A DNA stretch of 64,000 nucleotides from UMGS363 sp964402055 (GTDB lineage Bacteria > Bacillota > Clostridia > Oscillospirales > Ruminococcaceae). The position numbers and the translations under genes were made by a program. The notes beneath the pieces were generated by a model that made no database searches, was not told where the DNA came from, and was given only the letters and a program-made list of their open reading frames with translations. Numbering within the stretch: the first letter of the stretch is position 1; each line of letters starts with the position of its first letter. Below are positions 8,898-16,679 of the stretch, piece after piece. Location of the stretch: contig CAYOAV010000003.1 in NCBI GenBank assembly GCA_964402055.1, positions 13,258 to 77,257 of the forward strand, given 5' to 3'.

Positions 8898-9430
8898 AAA
8901 AGATCTCCGCTGATTTTGTCAGATACATTTTTTCCATTAAGAATTTCTGCAAGCTTCAAAGCAAGCTCCATTGCCGTTGCAGGACCTCTTGAGGTTACAA
9001 CATTTCCATCAACAGTAACAGCGTCATATGTTATTTCAGCACCATGAAGTTCCTTTTCAAATCCGGGATAACAGCAAGCCTTTTTACCATTCAGCACTCC
9101 ATTATGTCCAAGAACTGATGGAGAAGCACACATTGCTGAAATGTAAAGGTTTTTATCTTGACAGTACGAAATTGCCCTTGTAACATTTTCCGATGAATCA
9201 AGGTTCAACATTCCTGGCATACCGCCCGGGAGATAAATCATTTCAAGCTTATCATCAAGCACAAGTGAGCTATCATCAATATCCGCACAGAATGTGATAC
9301 CATGAGCACCCTTGATATTTTTCTCTCCAATACCAACAGAAACGACCTCCGAGCCGCTTCTTCTAAGAATATCCATAACTGTTACAGCCTCGATTTCCTC
9401 AAAGCCGTTTGCAAGAAAAACATAAACCAT
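8888..9430 (-). CDS. DJ-1/PfpI family protein
   Basis: This is a 180-aa member of the DJ-1 branch. The N-terminus MVYVFLANGFEEIEAVTV has the Glu of the family's reactive site. YLPGGMPG is followed by the nucleophile elbow AMCASPSVLG with the redox-sensitive Cys. DJ-1 proteins act in stress defence as chaperones or glyoxalase/deglycase enzymes; the exact activity here is not predictable. The ATG at 9430 is preferred because GGAG sits 7 bases upstream; an ATG five codons earlier falls within that site. Confidence 0.9.
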   Translation of the reverse strand: MVYVFLANGFEEIEAVTVMDILRRSGSEVVSVGIGEKNIKGAHGITFCADIDDSSLVLDDKLEMIYLPGGMPGMLNLDSSENVTRAISYCQDKNLYISAMCASPSVLGHNGVLNGKKACCYPGFEKELHGAEITYDAVTVDGNVVTSRGPATAMELALKLAEILNGKNVSDKISGDLLCR

Positions 9431-9441
9431 AATAAAACTCC

Positions 9442-10323
9442 TCATTTAAAAATTATAGTATTTTTTTTGATCTGAAATTCAGGGCAATATGACCTCTTCG
9501 ATTTCCGCAAACCATCAAGTCCAAGATCCTCTTCCCTGTTTATATAGATAAAATCCCGTGCCTCCGCTTTTGCAAATTCATTCATTACAGCAGTATAAGC
9601 ACCATTAATACCAGGCAGAGCTTTTTCAATATGAATATCAATTGTATCAGAATTTGTACGGCTGCCAACTGTAAAGCCAACAACCTTTCCATCAATTCTT
9701 ACAACTCCACCTTTTAAACCAAGCTCTGCAAAATAGTTAAAAAAGGTATTTATTGCATACTGTTCTCCGACAGCGGATTCATCATCATACATATCGTTAT
9801 AGTTATAGCTTTCAACAGCAAAAAGAATGCATTCATCATAATCCTTTTCAGTCAGTGAAGAATAGCTCCAGCTATTTTCATAAAATCTGTTAAGGTGATT
9901 ACGTTTACCGTGGAGCTTTTTACCTGACAAGGTTATGAGCTTTTCAGCAAGATAAACATAATCATAATCGGCCTCATCTGTTGTAACGTTAAATTCGCCA
10001 GCGAAATTCTCCTCAAAAAAACCAAGCTGTTCATCCGAAACAGATGTTACGCATAGCGGCGAGCCTTTTTCCTCCGAATATTTTTTTAATTCGTCAAAAA
10101 GCTCCTTTCTATCACCCTGACCGGCAGGGTAAGTGAAGTGCAGACCGTTTTTTTCTGATTTTGAGATATAAAAATCCTTAAACCGGCAAATTTCTGTTTC
10201 ATAAAGCCTATGCCAAGCAAAATTATTTGCAAAGGAATATTCACAGCCGCGAAAATCGGATATTCTCAACAGACTATCTATCCAAGGCTTATCGGCAAGT
10301 TCAATTTTTCTGAAATCAAGCAT
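9442..10323 (-). CDS. DUF2156 protein (phosphatidylglycerol lysyltransferase C-terminal-like fold)
   Basis: This 293-aa soluble protein has the layout of the DUF2156 family: two GNAT-like halves, with KKLHGKRNHLNRF in the linker and FTVGSRTNSDTIDIHIEKAL and YINREEDLGLDGLRKSKRSY near the C-terminus. The family is related to the aminoacyl-phospholipid synthase catalytic domain, but this copy has no membrane part, so an MprF role is unlikely. It lies between tmk and the DJ-1 gene with short gaps. The substrate is unknown. Confidence 0.82.
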   Translation of the reverse strand: MLDFRKIELADKPWIDSLLRISDFRGCEYSFANNFAWHRLYETEICRFKDFYISKSEKNGLHFTYPAGQGDRKELFDELKKYSEEKGSPLCVTSVSDEQLGFFEENFAGEFNVTTDEADYDYVYLAEKLITLSGKKLHGKRNHLNRFYENSWSYSSLTEKDYDECILFAVESYNYNDMYDDESAVGEQYAINTFFNYFAELGLKGGVVRIDGKVVGFTVGSRTNSDTIDIHIEKALPGINGAYTAVMNEFAKAEARDFIYINREEDLGLDGLRKSKRSYCPEFQIKKNTIIFK

Positions 10324-10344
10324 TTATTACTCTTCTCCGTATTC

Positions 10345-11016
10345 TCATTCTGCATTAACAGAACTGTATATAAGCTCGGAAAGTCCGCGTGAAATTTCCT
10401 CAACAGGCAGCGGTGAAGCCCCGTCACTGCATGGAACAACATTCCAGCCGAGCTTTTCTGCGGCATAAAGTGCAGAACGTCGGCAAGCTTTAAGATATTC
10501 AACATTCGCTTCGTGAATGTCCTTTTTACTTTCATCACCCTTATAACGTTCGCTCATAAGCCTTTGGGATATTTCTATCGGCATATCAAGGAAAATAACG
10601 CAGTCAGGTCTTGGAAGCCCAAGCTTAGAATATTCATAATCTTCAAGCCATTCAAGATAAGAATCCCATTCATTTTCAGGAAGCTTTGACATCTGATGAA
10701 TAGCATTTGATGTGACATATCTTCCTGCAAGGATAATCTCACCGTTTTTATAGCTTTCCTCCCAATATTTTTTATAGCTTATGTATCTGTCAGCCGCATA
10801 GAAGCTTGAAGCCGCATATGCGTTGATATCAGCCGCATTTTCCGATATTTCGCCCGAAAGATACATCTTTACAAGCGTTGAAGATGGCTTATCATAATCT
10901 GGAAAGCTGATAGCCTTTACAGCATAATCATGCGATAGTTTTTCTTTTATAATATCAAATTGTGTTGTTTTTCCGCTTCCGTCAAGTCCGTCTATAACAA
11001 TAAGCATATTTTTCAT
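10345..11016 (-). CDS. tmk: Thymidylate kinase
   Basis: Thymidylate kinase phosphorylates dTMP to dTDP. The P-loop is IDGLDGSGKTTQ near the N-terminus. AGRYVTSNAIHQMS is the DR(Y/H)-like nucleotide-binding segment, and SERYKGDESKKDIHE forms the lid region. The protein is 223 aa from the ATG at 11016, which has AGGGTGA upstream. A longer reading to 11079 is excluded because it would start inside the promoter. It heads the minus-strand run that continues through DUF2156, DJ-1, cyclo-ligase, mltG and trhP. Confidence 0.92.
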   Translation of the reverse strand: MKNMLIVIDGLDGSGKTTQFDIIKEKLSHDYAVKAISFPDYDKPSSTLVKMYLSGEISENAADINAYAASSFYAADRYISYKKYWEESYKNGEIILAGRYVTSNAIHQMSKLPENEWDSYLEWLEDYEYSKLGLPRPDCVIFLDMPIEISQRLMSERYKGDESKKDIHEANVEYLKACRRSALYAAEKLGWNVVPCSDGASPLPVEEISRGLSELIYSSVNAE

Positions 11017-11050
11017 TAAAATCACCCTAAAAAAATTAATACATACAGTT

Positions 11051-11079
11051 ATTATACCATTTTTTCTTGATATCGTCAA
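11051..11079 (-). promoter_or_regulatory. Sigma-A promoter of the tmk operon
   Basis: Minus strand: TTGACG (11074-11079), 17-base spacer, perfect TATAAT (11051-11056). Confidence 0.85.
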
Positions 11080-11121
11080 GGAATTACAAATTTTTTATAA
11101 GGTAGCTTTCCTGAGTTACAT

Positions 11122-11682
11122 TCATTCGCTGTAAACCTTATCAAAACCAGCAAAAACAGCTTTAATTTCCTGTGAAACACTGCTTAAGCTAAAAAAAATA
11201 TAATTATCGCCATTATATTCATATAGATAGCAGGCTCTGTCAGTAAAATCTGCATTTACAAAATATCGTGCATAAACATATTCGGGAACGGAATTACCAT
11301 AGGGGTATATTTCAAGTCTATGTTCATCACTTGAATCATCCTCGACATAGCTTTCAAAATTTTCAGCGAAATCCGAATAAGCTCCCACATTATATAGTAT
11401 TTCCACAAAAAAAGTATTATTCTCCTTGATAAGTCTTAGCTGTTCGGGTTCAGAAAAATCCATTTCAATCTCATTATTGATAACAGCAAGCTGTTCAGCT
11501 GTAAGACTTGTTCCCTTTACATCAATAATATAATCACGAAAAAGCATATTTTTTCCAAATTGAAGGGCTGTATAAAGAATCGCAAAAAGAAGTATCGAAA
11601 TAATAGTATAAATCACATAATTTTGTTTTGGTTCTTTATGATACGGCTCTTCAATGAGGTTATTTTGTTGAATTTCATTCAT
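11122..11682 (-). CDS. Hypothetical membrane-anchored protein
   Basis: I do not recognise a family. The 186-aa protein has a cytoplasmic N-terminus of about 22 residues, one membrane helix (YTIISILLFAILYTALQF, about 24-42), and an extracellular acidic domain with many aromatic residues (VYARYFVNADFTDR, YLYEYNGDNYIFFS). AAGGAGC lies upstream of the ATG. It has its own strong promoter and is divergent from dnaD. Confidence 0.75.
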   Translation of the reverse strand: MNEIQQNNLIEEPYHKEPKQNYVIYTIISILLFAILYTALQFGKNMLFRDYIIDVKGTSLTAEQLAVINNEIEMDFSEPEQLRLIKENNTFFVEILYNVGAYSDFAENFESYVEDDSSDEHRLEIYPYGNSVPEYVYARYFVNADFTDRACYLYEYNGDNYIFFSLSSVSQEIKAVFAGFDKVYSE

Positions 11683-11714
11683 ATAGACTGCTCCTTTTTA
11701 TGCAATATATTTAA

Positions 11715-11743
11715 AATATACCACTAAAAATAAAATTGGTCAA
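11715..11743 (-). promoter_or_regulatory. Sigma-A promoter of the gene at 11122-11682
   Basis: Minus strand: TTGACC (11738-11743), 17-base spacer, TATATT (11715-11720). Confidence 0.8.
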
Positions 11744-11749
11744 GTAGTA

Positions 11750-11778
11750 GTGCAATTTTTCTGAAAATATGTTATAAT
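11750..11778 (+). promoter_or_regulatory. Promoter of dnaD and loader genes
   Basis: A perfect TATAAT (11773-11778) is preceded by TG at the extended -10 position. The -35 is weak (GTGCAA, 11750-11755). The intergenic region is shared with the divergent promoter at 11715-11743. Confidence 0.65.
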
Positions 11779-11815
11779 AAAGGTATCAATTCTGAAAGAG
11801 GAAAACCGTTACCAT

Positions 11816-12826
11816 ATGAACTACAAAGTAAACTGGAGCAATTCTGAAGGAGCTTTTGCCGTTCCTGATAATACACTTGACAGTATAAAGCTCGCAAGTG
11901 GAAAAAATGTAAAGGTACTGCTCTACATAATGAAATATAAAACAGCTTCTACCGAAGATGCCGCTGAAATTGCGTCATCGCTTGATAAAAATATGACAGC
12001 GGAGGACGTTGAGGATTCTTTATCCTTTTGGGAACAGATCGGTATTCTATGTCAAGCAAGTGCTTCAACTAAAATCCAATCAGAAAACAAGGTTGAAAAC
12101 GAACCTAAACCTGTTGCAAAAACTCCGCTCTCCCCTGCAAGAGCTGTTGAAAGGGCGACTAAAATGCTTACCCCTGCTGAAATTGCCGAAAAAATTAAAA
12201 GCTCGCCTGATATTGCATTTTTATTTTCGAGTGCAGAATCAATACTGGGCAAGCCTTTGACAAACACAGAACAGCGTTCGCTCATACATTGGGTTGAATA
12301 TTACTCAATAGGCTGTGACATTATTCTTATGTTGATAGAATATTGCAAATCCATTGACAAAGCAAGATTAGACTACATCCAAAAAATCATTCAGAGCTGG
12401 GCGGAAAAAGAGATCAACACTCATGAGCTTGCAGATGCTGAAATCAAAAAAATGCAGAAAAATTATTCGCTTGAAGGAAAAATTAAAACACGCCTTGAGC
12501 TTAACCGTGCATTAACTCAAAAGGAGCTTGATATTGTCAATGAATGGTCAGCTAAGGGAGTTTCGCTTGAACTTATCGAGCTTGCTTATGAAAGAACCGT
12601 TCAGGCGACAGGCAAAGCCTCATTTCCGTATATGAATAAAATCATTGAAAACTGGCTTAATGAGAATATACGAACACCTGCCGCCGTTGAAAAATATGAA
12701 CAAAAGCGTGCTGCAAACGCTCCCATGCGTCAGAATGTTAATGAAAATAACAATCATTCATATGACCTTGACAAGCTTCTTGAACACGCTAAAAACAATA
12801 TTCCAAGCCTGAAGGGAGAGCAATAA
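11816..12826 (+). CDS. dnaD: DnaD-domain replication initiation protein
   Basis: DnaD-type proteins remodel DNA and help load the replicative helicase in Firmicutes. The 336-aa protein has an N-terminal winged-helix-like region (about 1-90), a Lys/Pro-rich linker, and two DnaD C-terminal repeats. Each repeat ends in the family-style motif: DKARLDYIQKIIQSWAEKEI at about 180-200, and KASFPYMNKIIENWLNENI near 265-285. The helicase-loader gene begins just after its stop. The second repeat followed by a gene for a DnaI/DnaC-like ATPase is a typical Clostridia arrangement. Confidence 0.9.
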   Translation: MNYKVNWSNSEGAFAVPDNTLDSIKLASGKNVKVLLYIMKYKTASTEDAAEIASSLDKNMTAEDVEDSLSFWEQIGILCQASASTKIQSENKVENEPKPVAKTPLSPARAVERATKMLTPAEIAEKIKSSPDIAFLFSSAESILGKPLTNTEQRSLIHWVEYYSIGCDIILMLIEYCKSIDKARLDYIQKIIQSWAEKEINTHELADAEIKKMQKNYSLEGKIKTRLELNRALTQKELDIVNEWSAKGVSLELIELAYERTVQATGKASFPYMNKIIENWLNENIRTPAAVEKYEQKRAANAPMRQNVNENNNHSYDLDKLLEHAKNNIPSLKGEQ

Positions 12827-12827
12827 T

Positions 12828-13826
12828 ATGAGCTATGACAGACAGACCTACGAAAAAGCAGAAGCAGTGATCAGTAGCAGACGACTTGCCGCACAGGACG
12901 AAAATAACCGCAGAATAAAGGAAATAGAAGAAAGAATACCCGAAATAAGAGAAATAAATTCACAGCTTGCACATACAATCGTAGATATTTCAAAGATGAT
13001 ATTAACCAAAAAAGCTGATACAACAAAATGCCTTGAAGATATAAAGGAAAAAAATTTACAGGCTCAGAATCTTATAACCGAGTTGCTAACAGCAAATGGA
13101 TACCCCGCAGATTATCTGAAAACCAAGTTTTATTGCGAAAAATGCGAAGACAAGGGTTATGTCAGTGACGGAAGATGTACCTGCCTGCTTAATCTTCTAA
13201 AAAAATACAGCATTGACAGGCTTAACGGTCAGGCAAATCTCCCTGACTGTGATTTTAACCATTTTTCACTTGAATATTACAGGGGGAAAAAGGATGAGGA
13301 CGGAAATGACTGCCTTGATAAAATGAGCAGAATATACGATTTCTGCCGTGAATATTCGGATAATTTTTCCATCAAGCGTCCAAGCCTGCTTATGTATGGA
13401 AAAACAGGTGTTGGCAAAACTCATCTGTCACTCTCTATTGCAAAGGAAGTTGCAGGAAAGGGATTTAATGCCGCATACGGCTCAATCGTTAATCTACTGA
13501 CGATAATTGAGCGTGAGCATTTCGGAAAAATTCCCGAGGACGAAAATATGGACACAGTAAATCTGCTGATAAATGCAGACCTGCTTGTGCTTGATGACCT
13601 GGGAGCGGAATTTTCCTCGCAGTTCTATGAATCTGTTACATATAACATCATAAACAGTCGAATAAATCTCGGTCTGCCAACGATCATCAGCACAAATCTT
13701 ACTGCAGCTGAGCTTCAGAAAAAATATAATGAACGAATCATATCAAGATTGTTCGGAGAATTCTCCGCATTATATCTAGTCGGCGAGGATATTCGTCAAA
13801 TTAAACGTCTGAATGGAGAAAAATAA
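12828..13826 (+). CDS. DnaC/DnaI-like helicase loader ATPase
   Basis: This AAA+ ATPase is expected to load DnaB-type helicase onto DNA at origins and restart sites. An N-terminal coiled region (about 20-75) is followed by a zinc-type motif, YCEKCEDKGYVSDGRCTC (about 104-121), as in DnaI. Next come Walker A YGKTGVGKTHLS (about 188) and Walker B DLLVLDDLGAEF (about 245). The C-terminus has an arginine-finger-like NERIISRLFG. Length (332 aa) and pairing with DnaD support a chromosomal rather than a phage or IstB origin. Confidence 0.92.
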   Translation: MSYDRQTYEKAEAVISSRRLAAQDENNRRIKEIEERIPEIREINSQLAHTIVDISKMILTKKADTTKCLEDIKEKNLQAQNLITELLTANGYPADYLKTKFYCEKCEDKGYVSDGRCTCLLNLLKKYSIDRLNGQANLPDCDFNHFSLEYYRGKKDEDGNDCLDKMSRIYDFCREYSDNFSIKRPSLLMYGKTGVGKTHLSLSIAKEVAGKGFNAAYGSIVNLLTIIEREHFGKIPEDENMDTVNLLINADLLVLDDLGAEFSSQFYESVTYNIINSRINLGLPTIISTNLTAAELQKKYNERIISRLFGEFSALYLVGEDIRQIKRLNGEK

Positions 13827-13855
13827 AAAAATTCATACAAAAATGCAAAAAACTA

Positions 13856-13884
13856 TTGCAATTATCGTAAAAGTGTTGTATAAT
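13856..13884 (+). promoter_or_regulatory. Sigma-A promoter of cheV
   Basis: TTGCAA (13856-13861), 17-base spacer, TATAAT (13879-13884). Confidence 0.85.
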
Positions 13885-13915
13885 AGTTACAACAACCTAA
13901 AAGGAGTGTTTTTCT

Positions 13916-14833
13916 ATGGACACAAATATTCTTCTTGAAAGCGGTACTAATGAACTTCAGCTTCTCGAATTTGAAGTTGGCGACAGCACCTTCGGCATCA
14001 ATATTTCTAAGGTAGTTGAAATTATGATGGATCAGGAGGTCACACCTGTTCCAAATTCACCCGAAGAGGTAGAGGGTGTGTTTATCCCAAGAGATAAGCT
14101 CATTTCTGTTATTGATTTACATAAAGTTGTAAAAAAGCCTTACAAGAACACAGGCAAGGAAATTTTCATTATAAGTGAATTCAACCGTATGCAGGTTGCT
14201 TTCCACGTTAGCCGTGTAAAGGGCATTCAGCGTATTTCTTGGTCGGATATTTCCGATCCGCCGTCCATTACATCTGGCGGTTATGATGACAATGCTGCTG
14301 GTCTTGCAACGGGTGTTGTAAAGCTTAACGGAAATATTATCATTATTCTTGACTTTGAAAAAATCGTTTCAAAGCTTAATAAGGATGCTGGTCTTGACAC
14401 TACAGGCCTTGATCATATGGAGCATGCAAGTGGTGCTATCGCAAGGAAAAAGCTTGTAGTTGCTGATGACTCCAAGTTCCTTAATAAGATGATCACTGAG
14501 TCGCTTGAACATATCGGCTTCACCAACATTGAATCCTTTACCAATGGTCAGGACGCTTGGGATTATGTTCTCTCACACAGAGGTGCAGGTGACAGAATCA
14601 CCGATGAGATTGCTTGCGTAATAAGTGATATTGAAATGCCTAAGATGGACGGTCACAGACTTACCAAGCTTATCAAGGACGATGCTGTTCTCAAAAAGAT
14701 ACCTGTTCTGCTCTTCTCCTCGCTTATCAACGATCAGATGATTGCAAAGGGAAAATCAGTCGGAGCTGACGGTCAGTTCTCCAAACCACAGATAAAAGAG
14801 CTTATAGATTATCTAATTAAACTGCTTTCATAA
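13916..14833 (+). CDS. cheV: Chemotaxis coupling protein CheV (CheW domain plus receiver)
   Basis: CheV couples chemoreceptors to CheA and adapts through its receiver domain. Residues about 15-165 form a CheW-like domain (LLEFEVGDSTFGINISKVVE at the start; GVKLNGNIIIILDFEKI near its end). Residues about 180-305 form a REC domain with acidic pocket VVADDS, the phospho-acceptor Asp in VISDIEMPKMDGHRL, and the conserved Lys in FSKPQ. The gene is alone, with its own promoter and terminator and no che or fla genes nearby. Its motility or other signalling role therefore cannot be judged from context. Confidence 0.92.
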   Translation: MDTNILLESGTNELQLLEFEVGDSTFGINISKVVEIMMDQEVTPVPNSPEEVEGVFIPRDKLISVIDLHKVVKKPYKNTGKEIFIISEFNRMQVAFHVSRVKGIQRISWSDISDPPSITSGGYDDNAAGLATGVVKLNGNIIIILDFEKIVSKLNKDAGLDTTGLDHMEHASGAIARKKLVVADDSKFLNKMITESLEHIGFTNIESFTNGQDAWDYVLSHRGAGDRITDEIACVISDIEMPKMDGHRLTKLIKDDAVLKKIPVLLFSSLINDQMIAKGKSVGADGQFSKPQIKELIDYLIKLLS

Positions 14834-14841
14834 AATTTCCT

Positions 14842-14868
14842 ATCCCCCGATTTTTCGGGGGATTTTTT
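14842..14868 (+). terminator. Terminator of cheV
   Basis: TCCCCCGA and TCGGGGGA form a GC-rich stem, followed by six Ts. Confidence 0.9.
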
Positions 14869-14869
14869 C

Positions 14870-14911
14870 TATGTGCAATGTATTGACAATGCACATAATA
14901 TGTAGTAAAAT
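14870..14911 (+). promoter_or_regulatory. Promoter and candidate operator of the RelB-type antitoxin
   Basis: The promoter is TTGACA (14883-14888), 17-base spacer, TAAAAT (14906-14911). A perfect 8-bp inverted repeat, TATGTGCA (14870-14877) and TGCACATA (14890-14897), flanks and overlaps the -35. That placement suits autorepression by the ribbon-helix-helix antitoxin. Confidence 0.7.
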
Positions 14912-14932
14912 GTAAATGAAGGAGTTGATAGC

Positions 14933-15208
14933 ATGGCAACAACAAATATTACTATACGAATGGACGCTGAATTAAAAAAGCAGGCAGAAGTTCTCTTAAA
15001 TGAGCTTGGTATGAATATGACAACTGCCTTTACAATATTCACTAAGCAGTTGGTAAGAGATGGATGTTTTCCGTTTGTTCCCGATGCACATATGCCAAAT
15101 GAAGAAACACTTGCCGCCTCGGAGGAAGTTATGGCAATGGAAAATGATCCAAGCATAGGTAAAGAATACACAAATGTTTCTGATATGTTCAGGGAGCTTC
15201 TTGAATGA
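14933..15208 (+). CDS. RelB/DinJ family antitoxin
   Basis: This 91-aa protein has the RelB/DinJ ribbon-helix-helix N-terminus TNITIRMDAELKKQAEVLL followed by LGMNMTTAFTIFTKQLV. The acidic C-terminal part would wrap the toxin. It is preceded by GAAGGAGTT and a promoter overlapped by an inverted repeat. Its stop overlaps the ATG of the toxin remnant (ATGA), the usual antitoxin-toxin junction. The toxin is interrupted, so the antitoxin appears orphaned here. Confidence 0.9.
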   Translation: MATTNITIRMDAELKKQAEVLLNELGMNMTTAFTIFTKQLVRDGCFPFVPDAHMPNEETLAASEEVMAMENDPSIGKEYTNVSDMFRELLE

Positions 15209-15643
15209 AATATATTGTTAAACCTACATCTAGATTTGCAAAAGATATTAGACTAATGAAAAAAGAGGCTATTGCTCTACCAATTAAATCTTGAAGATTT
15301 ATGCGAAGAACCACAGCAGAAAGCCTAGGAAGAAAACCGCAGGAATATGCAAATATTTCAAGGTTTTCTGACGACGGATTTCGGCTGTGGGGCAAGCAGA
15401 AAATTCAGGAGTTAATTGGGGGAGCAATACGATATCTCCCTTGCCGAAAAAGTAATTACAGCTCTTGCAAATGGTGAAAAACTCCCTGATAAATACTGCG
15501 ATCATAATTTAACAGGCAATTTTTCAGGTTGCCGTGAATGTCATATTACTCCTGATTGGCTATTGATTTACAAAATTTCAAATGACACAATTTATCTTTA
15601 TCTTATAAGAACTGGCTCTCACAGCGATTTATTCGGGAAATAG
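15205..15643 (+). pseudogene. YafQ/RelE-type mRNA interferase toxin, disrupted
   Basis: The 5' part (ATG at 15205) reads MKYIVKPTSRFAKDIRLMKK and then runs to a premature stop at 15294. The missing C-terminal part resumes after the insertion: YDISLAEKVITALANGEKLP, then the conserved CHITPDWLLIYKI and RTGSHSDLF (15431-15643). The two pieces together match a full YafQ toxin. A 156-160-bp palindromic element (15270-15429) separates them. The two pieces are also one base out of frame, so excision alone would not restore the gene unless a base in the adjacent A-run also changed. A short ORF starting within the element (ATG at 15416) could express only the C-terminal part. I judge the toxin inactive. 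Confidence 0.85.
15270..15429. mobile_element. MITE-like palindromic element inserted in the toxin gene
   Basis: The ends are inverted copies: TATTGCTC..CCAATTAA at 15270-15293 and its complement at 15406-15429. Matching continues inward: CCACAGC near 15313 pairs with GCTGTGG near 15385, and GAAAACC near 15338 pairs with GGTTTTC near 15363. The whole unit is thus one long imperfect hairpin with no coding capacity. TA lies at both borders, compatible with a TA target duplication as in Tc1/mariner-IS630-type elements. This is the only copy in the window. Confidence 0.8.
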
Positions 15644-15660
15644 TTTCCCCCGATTTTTTA

Positions 15661-15775
15661 ACCAGCCACCAAAAGTTAGACCAAAAATCTAACGATTGGG
15701 AGGTCGGTTTTTTATGGCAAAATTTATAAAACACACCTCAATCGACAGTTTTTTATACGAATTGCAATTATAATA
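15661..15775 (+). mobile_element. Remnant of an IS end (IS3-family-like)
   Basis: The segment starts CCACCAAAAGTTAGACC, can fold GTTAGA/TCTAAC, and then has GGGAGGTCGG and a short frame MAKFIKHTS that stops after 19 codons. The layout resembles the left end and first transposase codons of some IS3-family elements. No transposase body or right end is visible. The identification rests on memory of typical ends and is tentative. The stretch 15644-15823 holds nothing else that I can see. Confidence 0.4.
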
Positions 15776-15823
15776 TAGAAAAAGCTAATCAACATTTTTT
15801 CACAGAAAGGTATTATAGCAATT

Positions 15824-16660
15824 ATGTATATTTATGCGGATATTCTTATTATTACAAATATATACTCTAATTATTTTCTGCTAAAAGCCGCCTCAAAGCT
15901 TACTCATAACTCAATTAGGAAAAGTAGATGTATTTTTTCTTCAATAATAGGGAGTCTTTTTTCTCTCGTGATACTTCTGCCTGAGCTTAATACTTTTTCA
16001 CTTCTCCTTGTAAGAATCGTTTCTGCAGCACTTATGGTAATGCTTTCATTCAATGGAAAAAGTTTCTCCGAGCTTTACAGGATAGGCTTGATCTTCTTTT
16101 TTATAAGCTTTCTTTTTGCAGGAACTGAATACGCTTTTTCACTGCTTGATAAAAAAGACAGAATGTTTTTCCATAATTCAGTGCTATACATAAATATATC
16201 ACTTCTGACGCTTGTTATTTCAACTGTTTCTGCTTATGCGGCACTTTCGCTTTTCCGACGATACCTTGACAAAAGCAATGGCTTTGACGGAGATTACAGC
16301 GTTATCATAATCAAGGGTGATAAACAGCTATGCCTTAAGGCTGTATGCGACAGCTGTAATAATCTGACGGATTCTTTTACAGGCAAGCCTGTTATAATCT
16401 GTGGAAAAAAGAGTATTGAACCAATTTTCGGCAAAGATGAGCTTATAAACGCAATAACCGAAGCAGGCAGAGCAAATCCAGGCTGGAGATTCATACCGTT
16501 TTCAACCATAAATTCAAATGGACTTATACCATCATTCCGCCCGACAGGGATATACATAAAAAACAACGAAAGCGGAAAAATAAAATATATTGAGGCTTAT
16601 ATCGGAATAGTTGAACGTGAGTTTGACCATGCGATTTTTAACCCCAAGCTTCTAGGATAA
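15824..16660 (+). CDS. spoIIGA: Sporulation factor SpoIIGA (pro-sigma-E processing peptidase)
   Basis: SpoIIGA is the membrane aspartic protease that activates sigma-E in the mother cell. The 278-aa protein has an N-terminal membrane domain of five or so helices (about 1-150; MYIYADILIITNIYSNYF at the start) and a C-terminal protease domain. The family motif DSGN/DTGN followed by (D)P-x-TGKPV is recognisable as DSCNNL..TGKPVIICG, with Asp at residue 176, but the usual Gly is Cys178. It directly precedes sigE, the canonical arrangement. Confidence 0.9.
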   Translation: MYIYADILIITNIYSNYFLLKAASKLTHNSIRKSRCIFSSIIGSLFSLVILLPELNTFSLLLVRIVSAALMVMLSFNGKSFSELYRIGLIFFFISFLFAGTEYAFSLLDKKDRMFFHNSVLYINISLLTLVISTVSAYAALSLFRRYLDKSNGFDGDYSVIIIKGDKQLCLKAVCDSCNNLTDSFTGKPVIICGKKSIEPIFGKDELINAITEAGRANPGWRFIPFSTINSNGLIPSFRPTGIYIKNNESGKIKYIEAYIGIVEREFDHAIFNPKLLG

Positions 16661-16679
16661 GGAAAGGATATTGATAAAA

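Noticed and set aside
11017..11079. Upstream start for tmk giving 244 aa
   Set aside because: The added codons overlap a near-perfect sigma-A promoter.
15416..15643. Short gene encoding 75 aa
   Set aside because: Its first codons lie in the inserted element and the rest is only the C-terminal part of YafQ, so it is part of the pseudogene.
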